Of a stretch of DNA of 64,000 nucleotides, positions 17,706 through 28,159 are shown piece by piece. This DNA is from Pseudocitrobacter cyperus. Lineage in GTDB: Bacteria > Pseudomonadota > Gammaproteobacteria > Enterobacterales > Enterobacteriaceae. How positions within the stretch are numbered: position 1 is the first letter of the stretch; the number at the start of each line of letters is the position of its first letter. The position numbers and the translations under genes are program-made. The stretch covers positions 992,001 through 1,056,000 of the forward strand of contig NZ_JAYMYY010000001.1 in NCBI RefSeq assembly GCF_039889165.1, in the 5' to 3' direction. Under the pieces are notes generated by a model. It saw only the letters and a list, made by a program, of their open reading frames with translations. It made no database searches and was not told the DNA's origin.

Positions 17706-19469
17706 TTGACCATAAATACTCTTTCCCGGCGCGACCTTGCCCCTGCGACTGATGCATACCAGGCGCTATTTACACTGCCTGAACTCAGCACAGTTAACGA
17801 ATCTTTATTCAGCGAGCTGCAGGCTCGCCTGCACTATGCCCTTGAGCAGTTTTTACACCCTCAGGGCGTCAGCGACTTTTTACTGGTCAAAGCGCCAGAA
17901 GAAAAAGCGTACCTGCAACTCCTCAACAACGCGACCACTGCACTGCGCAGTGACGATAGCGCCCGCCTCACCGGAGTCAACTATACGATTGCTTCAGGGC
18001 AGGTGAGCGTTTCTCCGGCATCAACGCCGAAGGATAATTTTGCCAGCCAGTGTCCAACCCTTTTTGCCGATTGGGTGGAGGCCGAGCAGCTATTCGGCTG
18101 CGTGCGTCAGTTTAACGGCGAAATTACCCTTCAGCCGGGTCTGGTTCACCAGGCCAACGGTGGCGTGCTCATTCTGTCTCTGCGCGCGTTGCTGGCTCAG
18201 CCTCTGTTGTGGATGCGCCTGAAGTCTCAGGTAACGCAGCAACGCTTTGAGTGGCTCTCCTTCGACGAATCTCGCCCGCTGCCAGTCACCATCCCTTCTA
18301 TGCCGCTTTCACTGAAAGTTATGCTGGTAGGCGATCGCGAAGCCCTGGCTGACTTCCAGGAAATGGAACCCGAGCTGGCTGAGAAATCGCTCTATAGCGA
18401 ATATGAAGACAATCTGCAGCTTACTGATGAAGAGACACTGAAACAGTGGTGTCAGTGGGTTCAGCAGGTTGCTCGTGATGCCAGCCTGCCAACTGTCGCC
18501 GCCGATGCATGGCCACGTTTGATTCAGGAAGGCGCACGCTATACCGGCGATCAGGAAACGCTGCCCCTCTGCCCGCTGTGGATTGCTCGCCAGTTACGAG
18601 AAACGGCGCCTTTCTGCGAAGGTAACACCATTGGTGATGAACAACTCAAAACCATGCTTGAGCAACGTCAGTGGCGTGAGGGATACCTCTCTGAACGCAT
18701 GCAGGATGAAATTCTGCTCGAACAAATTCTGATTGAGACGGAAGGTGAATGTATCGGCCAGATCAACGCGCTGTCGGTGATTGAATTTCCGGGCCATCCG
18801 CGCGCTTTTGGCGAACCTTCGCGAATCAGTTGCGTCGTTCATATTGGGGACGGTGAATTTACCGATATTGAACGCAAGGCGGAACTTGGTGGCAACATTC
18901 ACGCCAAGGGCATGATGATCATGCAGGCATTTTTAATGTCAGAGCTTGAACTCGATCAGCAAATCCCCTTCTCTGCGTCGCTGACTTTCGAGCAGTCGTA
19001 CAGTGAAGTGGACGGCGATAGCGCGTCGATGGCCGAGCTGTGCGCCCTGATTAGCGCCCTCTCCGGTGTACCGATTAATCAAAGCATCGCCATCACAGGC
19101 TCCGTCGATCAGTTTGGTCGCGCACAGCCGGTGGGGGGGCTGAATGAAAAAATTGAAGGCTTCTTTGCTATCTGTCAGCAACGTGGCTTAAATGGCAAAC
19201 AGGGCGTAATTATTCCTGCGACCAACGTGCGTCATCTGAGCCTGTCGCTGGATGTTCAGGAAGCCGTTGAAGCCGGGCAGTTCTCTATCTGGGCGGTCGA
19301 TGATGTGACCGAAGCCCTGCCGCTTCTCACCCAACTTAACTGGGATGCTGAAGGGCAGACAACGTTATTGCAAACGATTCAGGAACGTATCGCGCAGGCA
19401 TTGCAACCCGATGCACGCCATCGTTATCCGTGGCCGCTACGTTGGCTGAACTGGTTCAATTCGAACTGA
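17706..19469 (+). CDS. lonB: Lon-like protease LonB (YcbZ)
   Basis: This is a 587-residue putative ATP-independent Lon-type protease. The C-terminal S16 domain (about residues 370-560) has the catalytic Ser in DGDSASMAEL and the catalytic Lys in NEKIEGFF. The N-terminal part resembles a degenerate AAA domain with no Walker A loop. No target is known. The start is a TTG at 17706 (TTG ACC ATA), with only a weak ribosome site. The protein start MTIN fits the E. coli YcbZ start MTIT, so the TTG is accepted. Its stop codon lies inside the FadR site of fabA. Confidence 0.93.
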   Translation: MTINTLSRRDLAPATDAYQALFTLPELSTVNESLFSELQARLHYALEQFLHPQGVSDFLLVKAPEEKAYLQLLNNATTALRSDDSARLTGVNYTIASGQVSVSPASTPKDNFASQCPTLFADWVEAEQLFGCVRQFNGEITLQPGLVHQANGGVLILSLRALLAQPLLWMRLKSQVTQQRFEWLSFDESRPLPVTIPSMPLSLKVMLVGDREALADFQEMEPELAEKSLYSEYEDNLQLTDEETLKQWCQWVQQVARDASLPTVAADAWPRLIQEGARYTGDQETLPLCPLWIARQLRETAPFCEGNTIGDEQLKTMLEQRQWREGYLSERMQDEILLEQILIETEGECIGQINALSVIEFPGHPRAFGEPSRISCVVHIGDGEFTDIERKAELGGNIHAKGMMIMQAFLMSELELDQQIPFSASLTFEQSYSEVDGDSASMAELCALISALSGVPINQSIAITGSVDQFGRAQPVGGLNEKIEGFFAICQQRGLNGKQGVIIPATNVRHLSLSLDVQEAVEAGQFSIWAVDDVTEALPLLTQLNWDAEGQTTLLQTIQERIAQALQPDARHRYPWPLRWLNWFNSN

Positions 19470-19480
19470 TCGGACTTGTT
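19464..19480 (+). promoter_or_regulatory. FadR activator site before fabA
   Basis: AACTGATCGGACTTGTT closely fits the FadR operator consensus and the site known upstream of E. coli fabA. FadR bound here activates fabA when long-chain acyl-CoA is low. The site overlaps the stop codon of lonB (TGA at 19467-19469). Confidence 0.8.
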
Positions 19481-19481
19481 C

Positions 19482-19499
19482 AGCGTACACGTGTTAGCT
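19482..19499 (+). promoter_or_regulatory. FabR repressor site before fabA
   Basis: AGCGTACACGTGTTAGCT is an 18-bp imperfect palindrome that fits the FabR consensus (AGCGTACANNTGTTNGCT). It adjoins the FadR site, so activation and repression of unsaturated fatty-acid synthesis meet within 36 bp. Confidence 0.8.
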
Positions 19500-19538
19500 A
19501 TCCTGCGTCCCGAACTCAAAATAAGGCTTACTTAAAAC

Positions 19539-20057
19539 ATGGTAGATAAACGCGAATCTTATACAAAAGAAGATCTTCTTGCCTCTGGTCGCGGCGAACT
19601 GTTTGGTGCAAAGGGCCCGCAGTTACCGGCTCCGAGTATGCTGATGATGGATCGTGTCGTTAAAATGACCGAAACAGGCGGCAATTTTGATAAGGGCTAT
19701 GTTGAAGCAGAGCTCGATATCAACCCGGATCTGTGGTTCTTCGGCTGTCACTTCATTGGCGACCCGGTAATGCCTGGCTGCCTGGGTCTTGACGCTATGT
19801 GGCAGTTAGTTGGCTTCTACCTGGGCTGGCTTGGCGGTGAAGGCAAAGGCCGTGCGCTGGGCGTGGGTGAAGTGAAATTCACCGGTCAGGTTCTGCCGAC
19901 CGCAAAGAAAGTGACCTATCGTATTCACTTCAAACGCATCGTAAACCGTCGCCTGATCATGGGCCTGGCGGATGGCGAAGTGCTGGTAGATGGTCGTCTG
20001 ATCTATACCGCAAACGACCTGAAGGTCGGCCTGTTCCAGGATACTTCTGCGTTTTAA
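19539..20057 (+). CDS. fabA: 3-hydroxydecanoyl-ACP dehydratase/isomerase
   Basis: This 172-residue cytoplasmic enzyme dehydrates 3-hydroxydecanoyl-ACP and isomerises trans-2- to cis-3-decenoyl-ACP, the branch point to unsaturated fatty acids. Catalytic His71 (GCHFIGDPVMPG) and Asp85 (CLGLDAMWQ) correspond to His70/Asp84 of mature E. coli FabA. Start ATG 19539 and the length are as in E. coli. It is a single-gene unit under FadR and FabR sites, closed by a terminator at 20096-20124. Confidence 0.98.
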   Translation: MVDKRESYTKEDLLASGRGELFGAKGPQLPAPSMLMMDRVVKMTETGGNFDKGYVEAELDINPDLWFFGCHFIGDPVMPGCLGLDAMWQLVGFYLGWLGGEGKGRALGVGEVKFTGQVLPTAKKVTYRIHFKRIVNRRLIMGLADGEVLVDGRLIYTANDLKVGLFQDTSAF

Positions 20058-20095
20058 CCCCTTCTGTCCACAACGCATTCGGGTTGTAGAAAGGC

Positions 20096-20124
20096 GAAAC
20101 CTCCGCAAAGCGGAGGTTTCTTTT
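20096..20124. terminator. Terminator between fabA and rmf
   Basis: GAAACCTCCGC and GCGGAGGTTTC pair around AAA, followed by TTTT on the plus strand. It lies between converging genes, 12 bp past the rmf stop. Confidence 0.85.
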
Positions 20125-20136
20125 AAAGAGACAGCG

Positions 20137-20304
20137 TCAGGCGATAACTGTCCTGTCCTCCATGGCTTCTCGCCAGCCTCCGAGCCAGTGTGAACGTTGA
20201 TTTAACGTCTGGTAAGGACAAATTTCTTTCGATTTACCGGCAATACCGGCCTGATAACCACGCTGATGTGCCCGTTCCAGGCGATCTCGTTTTTGTCTCT
20301 TCAT
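20137..20304 (-). CDS. rmf: Ribosome modulation factor
   Basis: This short gene encodes 55 residues. The protein dimerises 70S ribosomes into inactive 100S particles in stationary phase by binding near the anti-Shine-Dalgarno end of 16S rRNA. The start MKRQKRDRLERAHQRGYQAG and the later GWREAM are the family hallmark, and length equals E. coli Rmf. The composition is very basic. ATG 20304 is preceded by GAGG. In E. coli the gene is induced by ppGpp. The 256 bp upstream, to the pqiC terminator, hold its promoter and no further gene. Confidence 0.97.
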   Translation of the reverse strand: MKRQKRDRLERAHQRGYQAGIAGKSKEICPYQTLNQRSHWLGGWREAMEDRTVIA

Positions 20305-20502
20305 GCCTCGTTTCCCTCATTACTTTTATCTGGTGGAAATGAAAACAGTGATTGCAAAGTGTGCAACCACACATTACGAATAACCCGAATCATCACCATC
20401 GTCAATGCGCAAAATTCACACCAGTGTCATATTTGTGAGCTACTCAAGAGTTCATTTGTACAAAAAATGTGAAGTGGGACAACTAAGCTGCTGAGCATAA
20501 AA

Positions 20503-20538
20503 ACAAAAAAACCGTCGTGGATTTAGCATCCACGACGG
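20503..20538 (-). terminator. Terminator of the pqiABC unit
   Basis: CCGTCGTGGAT (20512-20522) and ATCCACGACGG (20528-20538) form an 11-bp perfect stem. On the minus strand it is followed by TTTTTTTGTTTTT. Confidence 0.9.
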
Positions 20539-20560
20539 CCTTAAGCATTATTAATTCTAC

Positions 20561-21124
20561 TTATAGTTGCTGATTGAGGGAGCGAGCGATAGAAGCCGCT
20601 TCCTGGCTCCAGGCCTGCGCCAGTACTTTCACCATCTCATCATAGCCATCTTGCTGCTGAGGCAGTTCAATGTGGAATGGACGTTTAATCAAACGCCCCT
20701 GATGGTTCAACAGCCACTCACCGCTGACAATCACTTTGCCATCGTAACGCCCGTGGAAGCCATTCACCGATACATTAAGCGTATCCTGATCGTGGCCCAG
20801 CGGCTGCGATGCAATTACCCAGCCCGGTAACTGATTGCCCAGGTTGGCGACAAGAGTAGTACGCAATTGCTGATCAAGCGGGCTGGCCCACAGATTGTTG
20901 CTGGCAATCACATACTGCACATCGCTGGTCTGATAAACCACCCCGCTCCCGGCCAGAAAATCCGGGATGGAGACCTGCTCCACCCACAGCAAATGGTTGC
21001 CGGAACCGGCGCTGTTTTGCACCGTGCCCTTATCCAGCGGCAACTGGTAGTACGTTTTATTCTCCCCGCCGCTGCTACAGGCTGCCAGCAGGCAAGCCGC
21101 GACCAGAACTAACCACTTTTTCAT
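20561..21124 (-). CDS. pqiC: Intermembrane transport lipoprotein PqiC
   Basis: This is a 187-residue outer-membrane lipoprotein. The signal peptide ends in the lipobox LAAC, and the SSGGENKTYYQLPL start is typical of ABC_trans_aux/YmbA proteins. It is the outer-membrane partner of the PqiAB lipid-transport tunnel. Its start codon overlaps the pqiB stop by one base, so the two genes are translationally coupled. It is the last gene of the unit before the terminator. Confidence 0.95.
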   Translation of the reverse strand: MKKWLVLVAACLLAACSSGGENKTYYQLPLDKGTVQNSAGSGNHLLWVEQVSIPDFLAGSGVVYQTSDVQYVIASNNLWASPLDQQLRTTLVANLGNQLPGWVIASQPLGHDQDTLNVSVNGFHGRYDGKVIVSGEWLLNHQGRLIKRPFHIELPQQQDGYDEMVKVLAQAWSQEAASIARSLNQQL

Positions 21125-22761
21125 TATTTCGCCCTCTTAGGCTCTGGATCTTTTTTATCCTTCGCTTCAAACACCAGCGCGTTGCTCTTCTCATTCAGCG
21201 TTTTCAGAACCGGCTGCAATTCGCGCAGAACCTGATCCAGACGCTGCATATCCGCCACCATCTTGTTGTAGGCGGCAGAGCCTGGCTGGAAGCCCTGCAT
21301 GCTTCGATTGAGCTCACGCAGCGTTTTCTGCATATCATCCGGCAACTGCTGCATCGACTGGCTGGCGGTGATCTTATTCAGATTATCCAGCGTTGTTTGC
21401 AGCTCACGCATAGTGCGCTGGCTTTCGCTCAGCGTATTCGTGGCCTGCTGAATCATCGGGTTCAGCGGCAGATTGTTGAATTTATCCAGCGTATCCATCA
21501 AACGCTGCTGGATCTGCGCCAGACCGCCGCTCACCGTTGGGATAATCTGATAACCGCTAAATTCACGGATACCCGTCACCGCCGGTTCTTTCGGATAGAA
21601 GTCCATATCCACATACAGTGCACCTGTGACCAGATTCCCGGTCTTCAGCGAACCGCGCAGGCCGCGCTGCATCAACTCCTCCAGATGCTTACCAAGATCG
21701 GGATGTTCACCCAGTTGGTTCGCCAGACGTTCCGGCTCGATACGAATCAATACCGGGATGCGGTAGTCATTGTTCAATGCCTGACGCAGCCCTTTCACAT
21801 CAAACGGCACCTGAGAAACCGTCCCCAGACGAATACCACGAAATTCAACCGGTGCGCCAGGCTGCAGACCGCGAACGGAATCTTTGAAGAACATCAGGTA
21901 ATCAAGATGTTCGGTATAGAGTGAGTCCTGAATACTTTTCTGATCGTCATAAAGCCTGAACTCGCTCTTCTCGGTAACTGGCTTACCTAAATCCAGCCCC
22001 TCAGGCACGTCAAAACTGACGCCGCCACTAAACAGTGTGGTAAGCGAGCCCATCTCGACGCGCATACCCGCAGAGGTCAGATCGACCGCCACACCGCTAT
22101 CTTTCCAGAAACGGACATTACTGGTTACCAGCCGATCGTTCGGCGCGGTAATAAACAGTTGGTAGCTGATAGAGCGTTTTTGCGGATCAAAGGTGCTGGT
22201 TTCAACGGAACCCACGCGATAACCGCGGAACAGCACCGGATCGCCAGGATTCAGTTGACCCGCTTTTTTACTGTCGAGAATGACGCGGATCCCTTTCGCA
22301 TCCGGCGGCGCCAGCGGTGGTTGATCCAGCAGTTGATAGTCTTCTTGCTGCCCACCCTGATTACCCGGTTGCAACTCGATGTATGCCCCAGAAAGCAGCG
22401 TACCCAGCCCGCTTATCCCCTCACGGCCTACCTGCGGCTTTACCACCCAAAAGACAGAGTCTTTATGCAGCAGCTTTTCCATGCCGGCATTCAGGCGCGC
22501 TTTAATCTCAACGTGCGTGAGATCATCGGTCAGCGTTGTACTTTCCACCACGCCCACATCCACGCTACGGCTTTTGATGGTGGTTTTACCGCCTTCAATC
22601 CCCTCTGCGTTGGTGGTGATGAGCGTGACCTCCGGCCCCTGGTGGCTATAGTGGTAAAACAGGATCCAGGCACCAATCAGCGCAGTGATTATCGGGAAGA
22701 TCCAGACTGGAGACCAGTTCTTCACCTTCTGCACTTTAGCCTCTCCACTCTTCGTTTCCAT
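21124..22761 (-). CDS. pqiB: Intermembrane transport protein PqiB (MCE protein)
   Basis: This 545-residue protein is anchored in the inner membrane by one N-terminal helix (WSPVWIFPIITALIGAWILFYHY, about residues 16-38). Three MCE domains follow, recognisable at EVTLITTNAEGIEGGKT, GIRVILDSKKAGQLNPGDPV and YLMFFKDSVRGLQPGAPVEF. A long C-terminal helical region (about 430-545) comes last. In E. coli it forms a hexameric needle that spans the periplasm and carries lipids. The frame is open further upstream, but ATG 22761 (METKSGEAK) matches the family start and lies 4 bp after the pqiA stop. Confidence 0.95.
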   Translation of the reverse strand: METKSGEAKVQKVKNWSPVWIFPIITALIGAWILFYHYSHQGPEVTLITTNAEGIEGGKTTIKSRSVDVGVVESTTLTDDLTHVEIKARLNAGMEKLLHKDSVFWVVKPQVGREGISGLGTLLSGAYIELQPGNQGGQQEDYQLLDQPPLAPPDAKGIRVILDSKKAGQLNPGDPVLFRGYRVGSVETSTFDPQKRSISYQLFITAPNDRLVTSNVRFWKDSGVAVDLTSAGMRVEMGSLTTLFSGGVSFDVPEGLDLGKPVTEKSEFRLYDDQKSIQDSLYTEHLDYLMFFKDSVRGLQPGAPVEFRGIRLGTVSQVPFDVKGLRQALNNDYRIPVLIRIEPERLANQLGEHPDLGKHLEELMQRGLRGSLKTGNLVTGALYVDMDFYPKEPAVTGIREFSGYQIIPTVSGGLAQIQQRLMDTLDKFNNLPLNPMIQQATNTLSESQRTMRELQTTLDNLNKITASQSMQQLPDDMQKTLRELNRSMQGFQPGSAAYNKMVADMQRLDQVLRELQPVLKTLNEKSNALVFEAKDKKDPEPKRAK

Positions 22762-22765
22762 GCTA

Positions 22766-24019
22766 TTACGACTCCTCATGGCTTGATTCCGGTTCCCGAT
22801 CCCACGACAGACGAGGGTCAAAGGTCATGGCCGAGAACATGGTCATTATCACGACCAGCGCAAACATTAATGCGCCCATCGCTGGATAGATATTCATCAG
22901 CCCGCCCATGCGAACCAATGCGGAAAGCACTGCTATGACAAATACATCAATCATCGACCAGCGGCCAACAAACTCGACCACTTCATAAATCAGGTGCATG
23001 CGCTCGCTATCCCGGCGCCCATGCCCTTTTGCATCCCAGCAAAGCCAGGCTATCGCAATCATCTTCAGGGTCGGCACCATAATACTGGCAATAAAAATGA
23101 CCATCGCGACCGGATACGAGCCTTCGCTCCACAGCAGGATCACCCCCGCGAGGATCGTCGACGGCATTTTGTCGCCCAGCAAATCGGTTACCATGATCGG
23201 CAGAATATTGGCCGGAAGATAGAGGATGATGGAAGTGACGAGCAGCGCCATCGTCCACTGCAGGCTATTGCGACGGCGCACATAGCCAGTAGAGTGGCAA
23301 CGCGGGCAAACGTGTTGGTCAGCCGGTAATATCGCCGTGCAGCACGAACAGGAGCGTAGCCCCTGACGAATGCCGGTGACACCCGGCTGCGGCGCTTTTT
23401 CGAGTACCGGCATCGGCGCAATGTCATCCCATAGCCAGCGGCGATCGACGCACAGGAAAGTGCGAAGTTGCAGTAAACAGAAAAGACACCAGGGAATAAA
23501 GCTACTACCGATGCCGATATCGCCATACGCCATTAGCTTCACAAAACTCACCAGCACCCCGGCCAGGAAGATTTCAGCCATCCCCCATGACTTCAGATGG
23601 AAGAGAATTTTCGCTAAAAACGTCTTCACGCTAAGCGGCATTTTTACCCGGTTAACCAGCAGTAACACTGTCACCAGACAAAATGCCGGCACCAGTTGCA
23701 CGAAGAGCATGAAAAAAGTGCCGAGGCTTGCGTAATCTTCGCTAAAAAGTACCCGCGGAATTTCCAGCAGTTCAATTTCGCTATTAACCCCGGCCACTTT
23801 CATATAAATAAAGGGAAAGAGGTTCGCCAGTAACAACATAAATAACGCCACGATGGCATACGCCGTGGGGCGAGATCGAGGCTCGTCCCAGGCGGTTGTC
23901 AGCGTGGTGCCACAACGCGGACACGCGGCTTTATGCCGATGTTCAAGGTGCGGCAACGCCACCAGCATGTCACATTGCCGGCACAGAATATGCCGCGCAG
24001 CATGATGTTGTTCGCACAT
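22766..24019 (-). CDS. pqiA: Intermembrane transport protein PqiA
   Basis: This is a 417-residue inner-membrane partner of PqiB. Two PqiA modules follow each other. Each starts with a zinc-ribbon (CEQHH...LCRQCD...CPRCG at residues 2-40, and CSCCTAIL...CPRCHSTG near 225-250) and continues with about four transmembrane helices. Length equals E. coli PqiA. It lies 15 bp after uup, so uup and pqiABC are probably one transcript; in E. coli an additional SoxS-dependent promoter drives pqiA. Confidence 0.95.
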   Translation of the reverse strand: MCEQHHAARHILCRQCDMLVALPHLEHRHKAACPRCGTTLTTAWDEPRSRPTAYAIVALFMLLLANLFPFIYMKVAGVNSEIELLEIPRVLFSEDYASLGTFFMLFVQLVPAFCLVTVLLLVNRVKMPLSVKTFLAKILFHLKSWGMAEIFLAGVLVSFVKLMAYGDIGIGSSFIPWCLFCLLQLRTFLCVDRRWLWDDIAPMPVLEKAPQPGVTGIRQGLRSCSCCTAILPADQHVCPRCHSTGYVRRRNSLQWTMALLVTSIILYLPANILPIMVTDLLGDKMPSTILAGVILLWSEGSYPVAMVIFIASIMVPTLKMIAIAWLCWDAKGHGRRDSERMHLIYEVVEFVGRWSMIDVFVIAVLSALVRMGGLMNIYPAMGALMFALVVIMTMFSAMTFDPRLSWDREPESSHEES

Positions 24020-24034
24020 GAAAACTCCTCGGTA

Positions 24035-25942
<1,908 letters not shown>

Positions 25943-25954
25943 TCTTTATTCCTT

Positions 25955-28060
25955 TCAGGCTGCGGTAATCAGCCAGCAGTTGTGGATCTGACGGTTACGG
26001 GCAAAATCCTGAGACTGTGTTTTATGGGTAATATCTTGTGCTTTTAGTCCCAGTTCAGTCAGGCCGTCGTGATCCATACGGAAACCGCGTTTGTTGTTGG
26101 AGAACATGATGGTGCCGCCTTTACGCAGCAGACGTTTCAGATCTTTCATCAGGCGCAGGTGATCGCGCTGCACATCAAACGCGTCTTCCATTCGTTTAGA
26201 GTTAGAGAAGGTCGGCGGATCGATAAAGATCACATCGAACTGCTCGTCGGTATCGCGCAGCCAGGCGAGCACGTCCGCCTGCATCAGACGATGGGCGCGA
26301 CCCGTCAGGCCATTGAGGCGCAGGTTGCGTTCTGCCCACTCCAGGTAAGTACGGGACATATCAACGGTGGTGGTGGAACGTGCGCCGCCAAGGCCCGCGT
26401 GAACGCTTGCGCTACCGGTATAGGAGAAGAGATTGAGGAAATCTTTGCCTTTGCTCATCTCACCCAGCATGCGGCGCGCGATACGGTGATCCAGGAACAG
26501 GCCGGTATCGAGATAGTCCGTCAGGTTGACCCACAGACGTGCGTTATACTCGCTCACCTCCATGAAATCACCCTTTTCGTTCATCTTCTCGTACTGGTTT
26601 TTACCTTTCTGCCGTTCACGGGTTTTCAGTACCAGTTTGTTCGGCGCGATGCCCAGCACCGCAATCGTGGCAGCGATAATATCGAACAGACGCTGGCGGG
26701 CTTTGTGCGCATCAACGGTTTTCGGCGGCGCATACTCTTGCACCACCACCCAGTCAGCATAGCGGTCAACCGCCACGTTATACTCCGGCAGATCGGCATC
26801 GTACAGACGGTAGCACTCGATCCCTTCCTGTTTCGCCCACTTCTCTAATTTCTTGAGGTTTTTACGCAGACGGTTGGCATAATCTTCTGCAACCGTGGCT
26901 TTCACTTCGCCCGTGCTTTCTGCCACATGGTAGTTTTTCTGGATACAGTCCAGCGGGCCGTTTTTAGCTTTAAACTGGCGTTCAGCGCGCAGTGAAACAC
27001 AGCTCAGCAGTTCCGGCGAGGCGCTGAACAGCGATAAATTCCAGCCGCCGAACTGGTTTTTCATGATACGCCCCAGCAGGCTATGCAGGGCAATGAGCGC
27101 AGGTTCGCTCTCCAGACGCTCGCCATATGGCGGGTTGCTGATTACCGTGCCGTAAGGCCCTTTCGGCAGAGGATTGCTCAGTTGCGCCACATCTTTTTGT
27201 TCAAAGGTGATCAGTTCGCCAATGCCGGCGCGACGGGCGTTGCTGCGTGCAATTTCCACCACGCGGCGGTCAGTATCAGAGCCGAAGAAACGAGACTCAT
27301 AAGCCGCAAGGCCCGCACGAGCGCGCGTTTGCGCGTCGGCTTTCACTTCCTGCCAGAGCGCGTCATCATGCTGCGCCCAGCCGCCAAAGCCCCAGTGGCC
27401 ACGGTGCAAACCTGGCGCACGATCGGTCGCCCACATAGCAGCTTCAATCAACAGGGTGCCGGAACCGCACATCGGATCGAGCAGAGGGGTACCAGGCACC
27501 CAACCAGAACGCATAACAATCGCCGCAGCAAGGTTTTCTTTGATTGGCGCAAGGCCAGTACGGTCACGATAGCCGCGCAAATGCAGACCTTCGCCACTGA
27601 GATCAAGAGAGATGTAAGCCTTTTCTTTATTCAGGCGCACATTAACGCGTAAATCGGGATTTTCGCGATCGACGTTCGGACGCGGCAGATTTTTACGGGT
27701 AAAAGCATCGACGATGGCGTCTTTGACTTTCAGCGCGCCGTACTGACTGTTACGGATCTCATCGTTCAGCCCATTAAAGCTCACAGCAAAAGTGGCGTTT
27801 GGAGTGAAAATCTCCGTCCAGTTGATCGCCTGCACGCCGAGATAGAGGTCGAGATCGCTCCAGACACTGTACTCGCCCAGCGGCATCATGATACGCGACG
27901 CCAGGCGACTCCACATCAGGCTTTGATAAAGAAGGCGCGTGTCTCCCTGAAAATGGACACCACCCTGGGTGATTTTGCACTCTTGCGCGCCCAGACCTTC
28001 CAGTTCAGTTTTTAACAGCTCTTCCAGCCCGCGGGCCGTACTGGCAAACAGAAAATTCAT
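25955..28060 (-). CDS. rlmL: Bifunctional 23S rRNA methyltransferase RlmKL
   Basis: This 701-residue fused enzyme makes m2G2445 (N-terminal RlmL half) and m7G2069 (C-terminal RlmK half) in 23S rRNA. A THUMP domain lies at about residues 45-155. The first methyltransferase has DPMCGSGTLLIEAA and the catalytic NPPYGE motif. The second has LNLFSYTGSASVHA and DPPTFSNSK. Length is nearly that of E. coli (702). The gene heads a probable rlmL-uup-pqiABC transcript and diverges from ycbX. Confidence 0.96.
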   Translation of the reverse strand: MNFLFASTARGLEELLKTELEGLGAQECKITQGGVHFQGDTRLLYQSLMWSRLASRIMMPLGEYSVWSDLDLYLGVQAINWTEIFTPNATFAVSFNGLNDEIRNSQYGALKVKDAIVDAFTRKNLPRPNVDRENPDLRVNVRLNKEKAYISLDLSGEGLHLRGYRDRTGLAPIKENLAAAIVMRSGWVPGTPLLDPMCGSGTLLIEAAMWATDRAPGLHRGHWGFGGWAQHDDALWQEVKADAQTRARAGLAAYESRFFGSDTDRRVVEIARSNARRAGIGELITFEQKDVAQLSNPLPKGPYGTVISNPPYGERLESEPALIALHSLLGRIMKNQFGGWNLSLFSASPELLSCVSLRAERQFKAKNGPLDCIQKNYHVAESTGEVKATVAEDYANRLRKNLKKLEKWAKQEGIECYRLYDADLPEYNVAVDRYADWVVVQEYAPPKTVDAHKARQRLFDIIAATIAVLGIAPNKLVLKTRERQKGKNQYEKMNEKGDFMEVSEYNARLWVNLTDYLDTGLFLDHRIARRMLGEMSKGKDFLNLFSYTGSASVHAGLGGARSTTTVDMSRTYLEWAERNLRLNGLTGRAHRLMQADVLAWLRDTDEQFDVIFIDPPTFSNSKRMEDAFDVQRDHLRLMKDLKRLLRKGGTIMFSNNKRGFRMDHDGLTELGLKAQDITHKTQSQDFARNRQIHNCWLITAA

Positions 28061-28159
28061 ATCATCACTTTTACTTGCAGAAAATTGTTGCGCATTATAG
28101 CCAATCTCAGCCCCATGTCATAAAGTAAAAGGCTTATTTCTGACTCCAGGGAATGTGTC

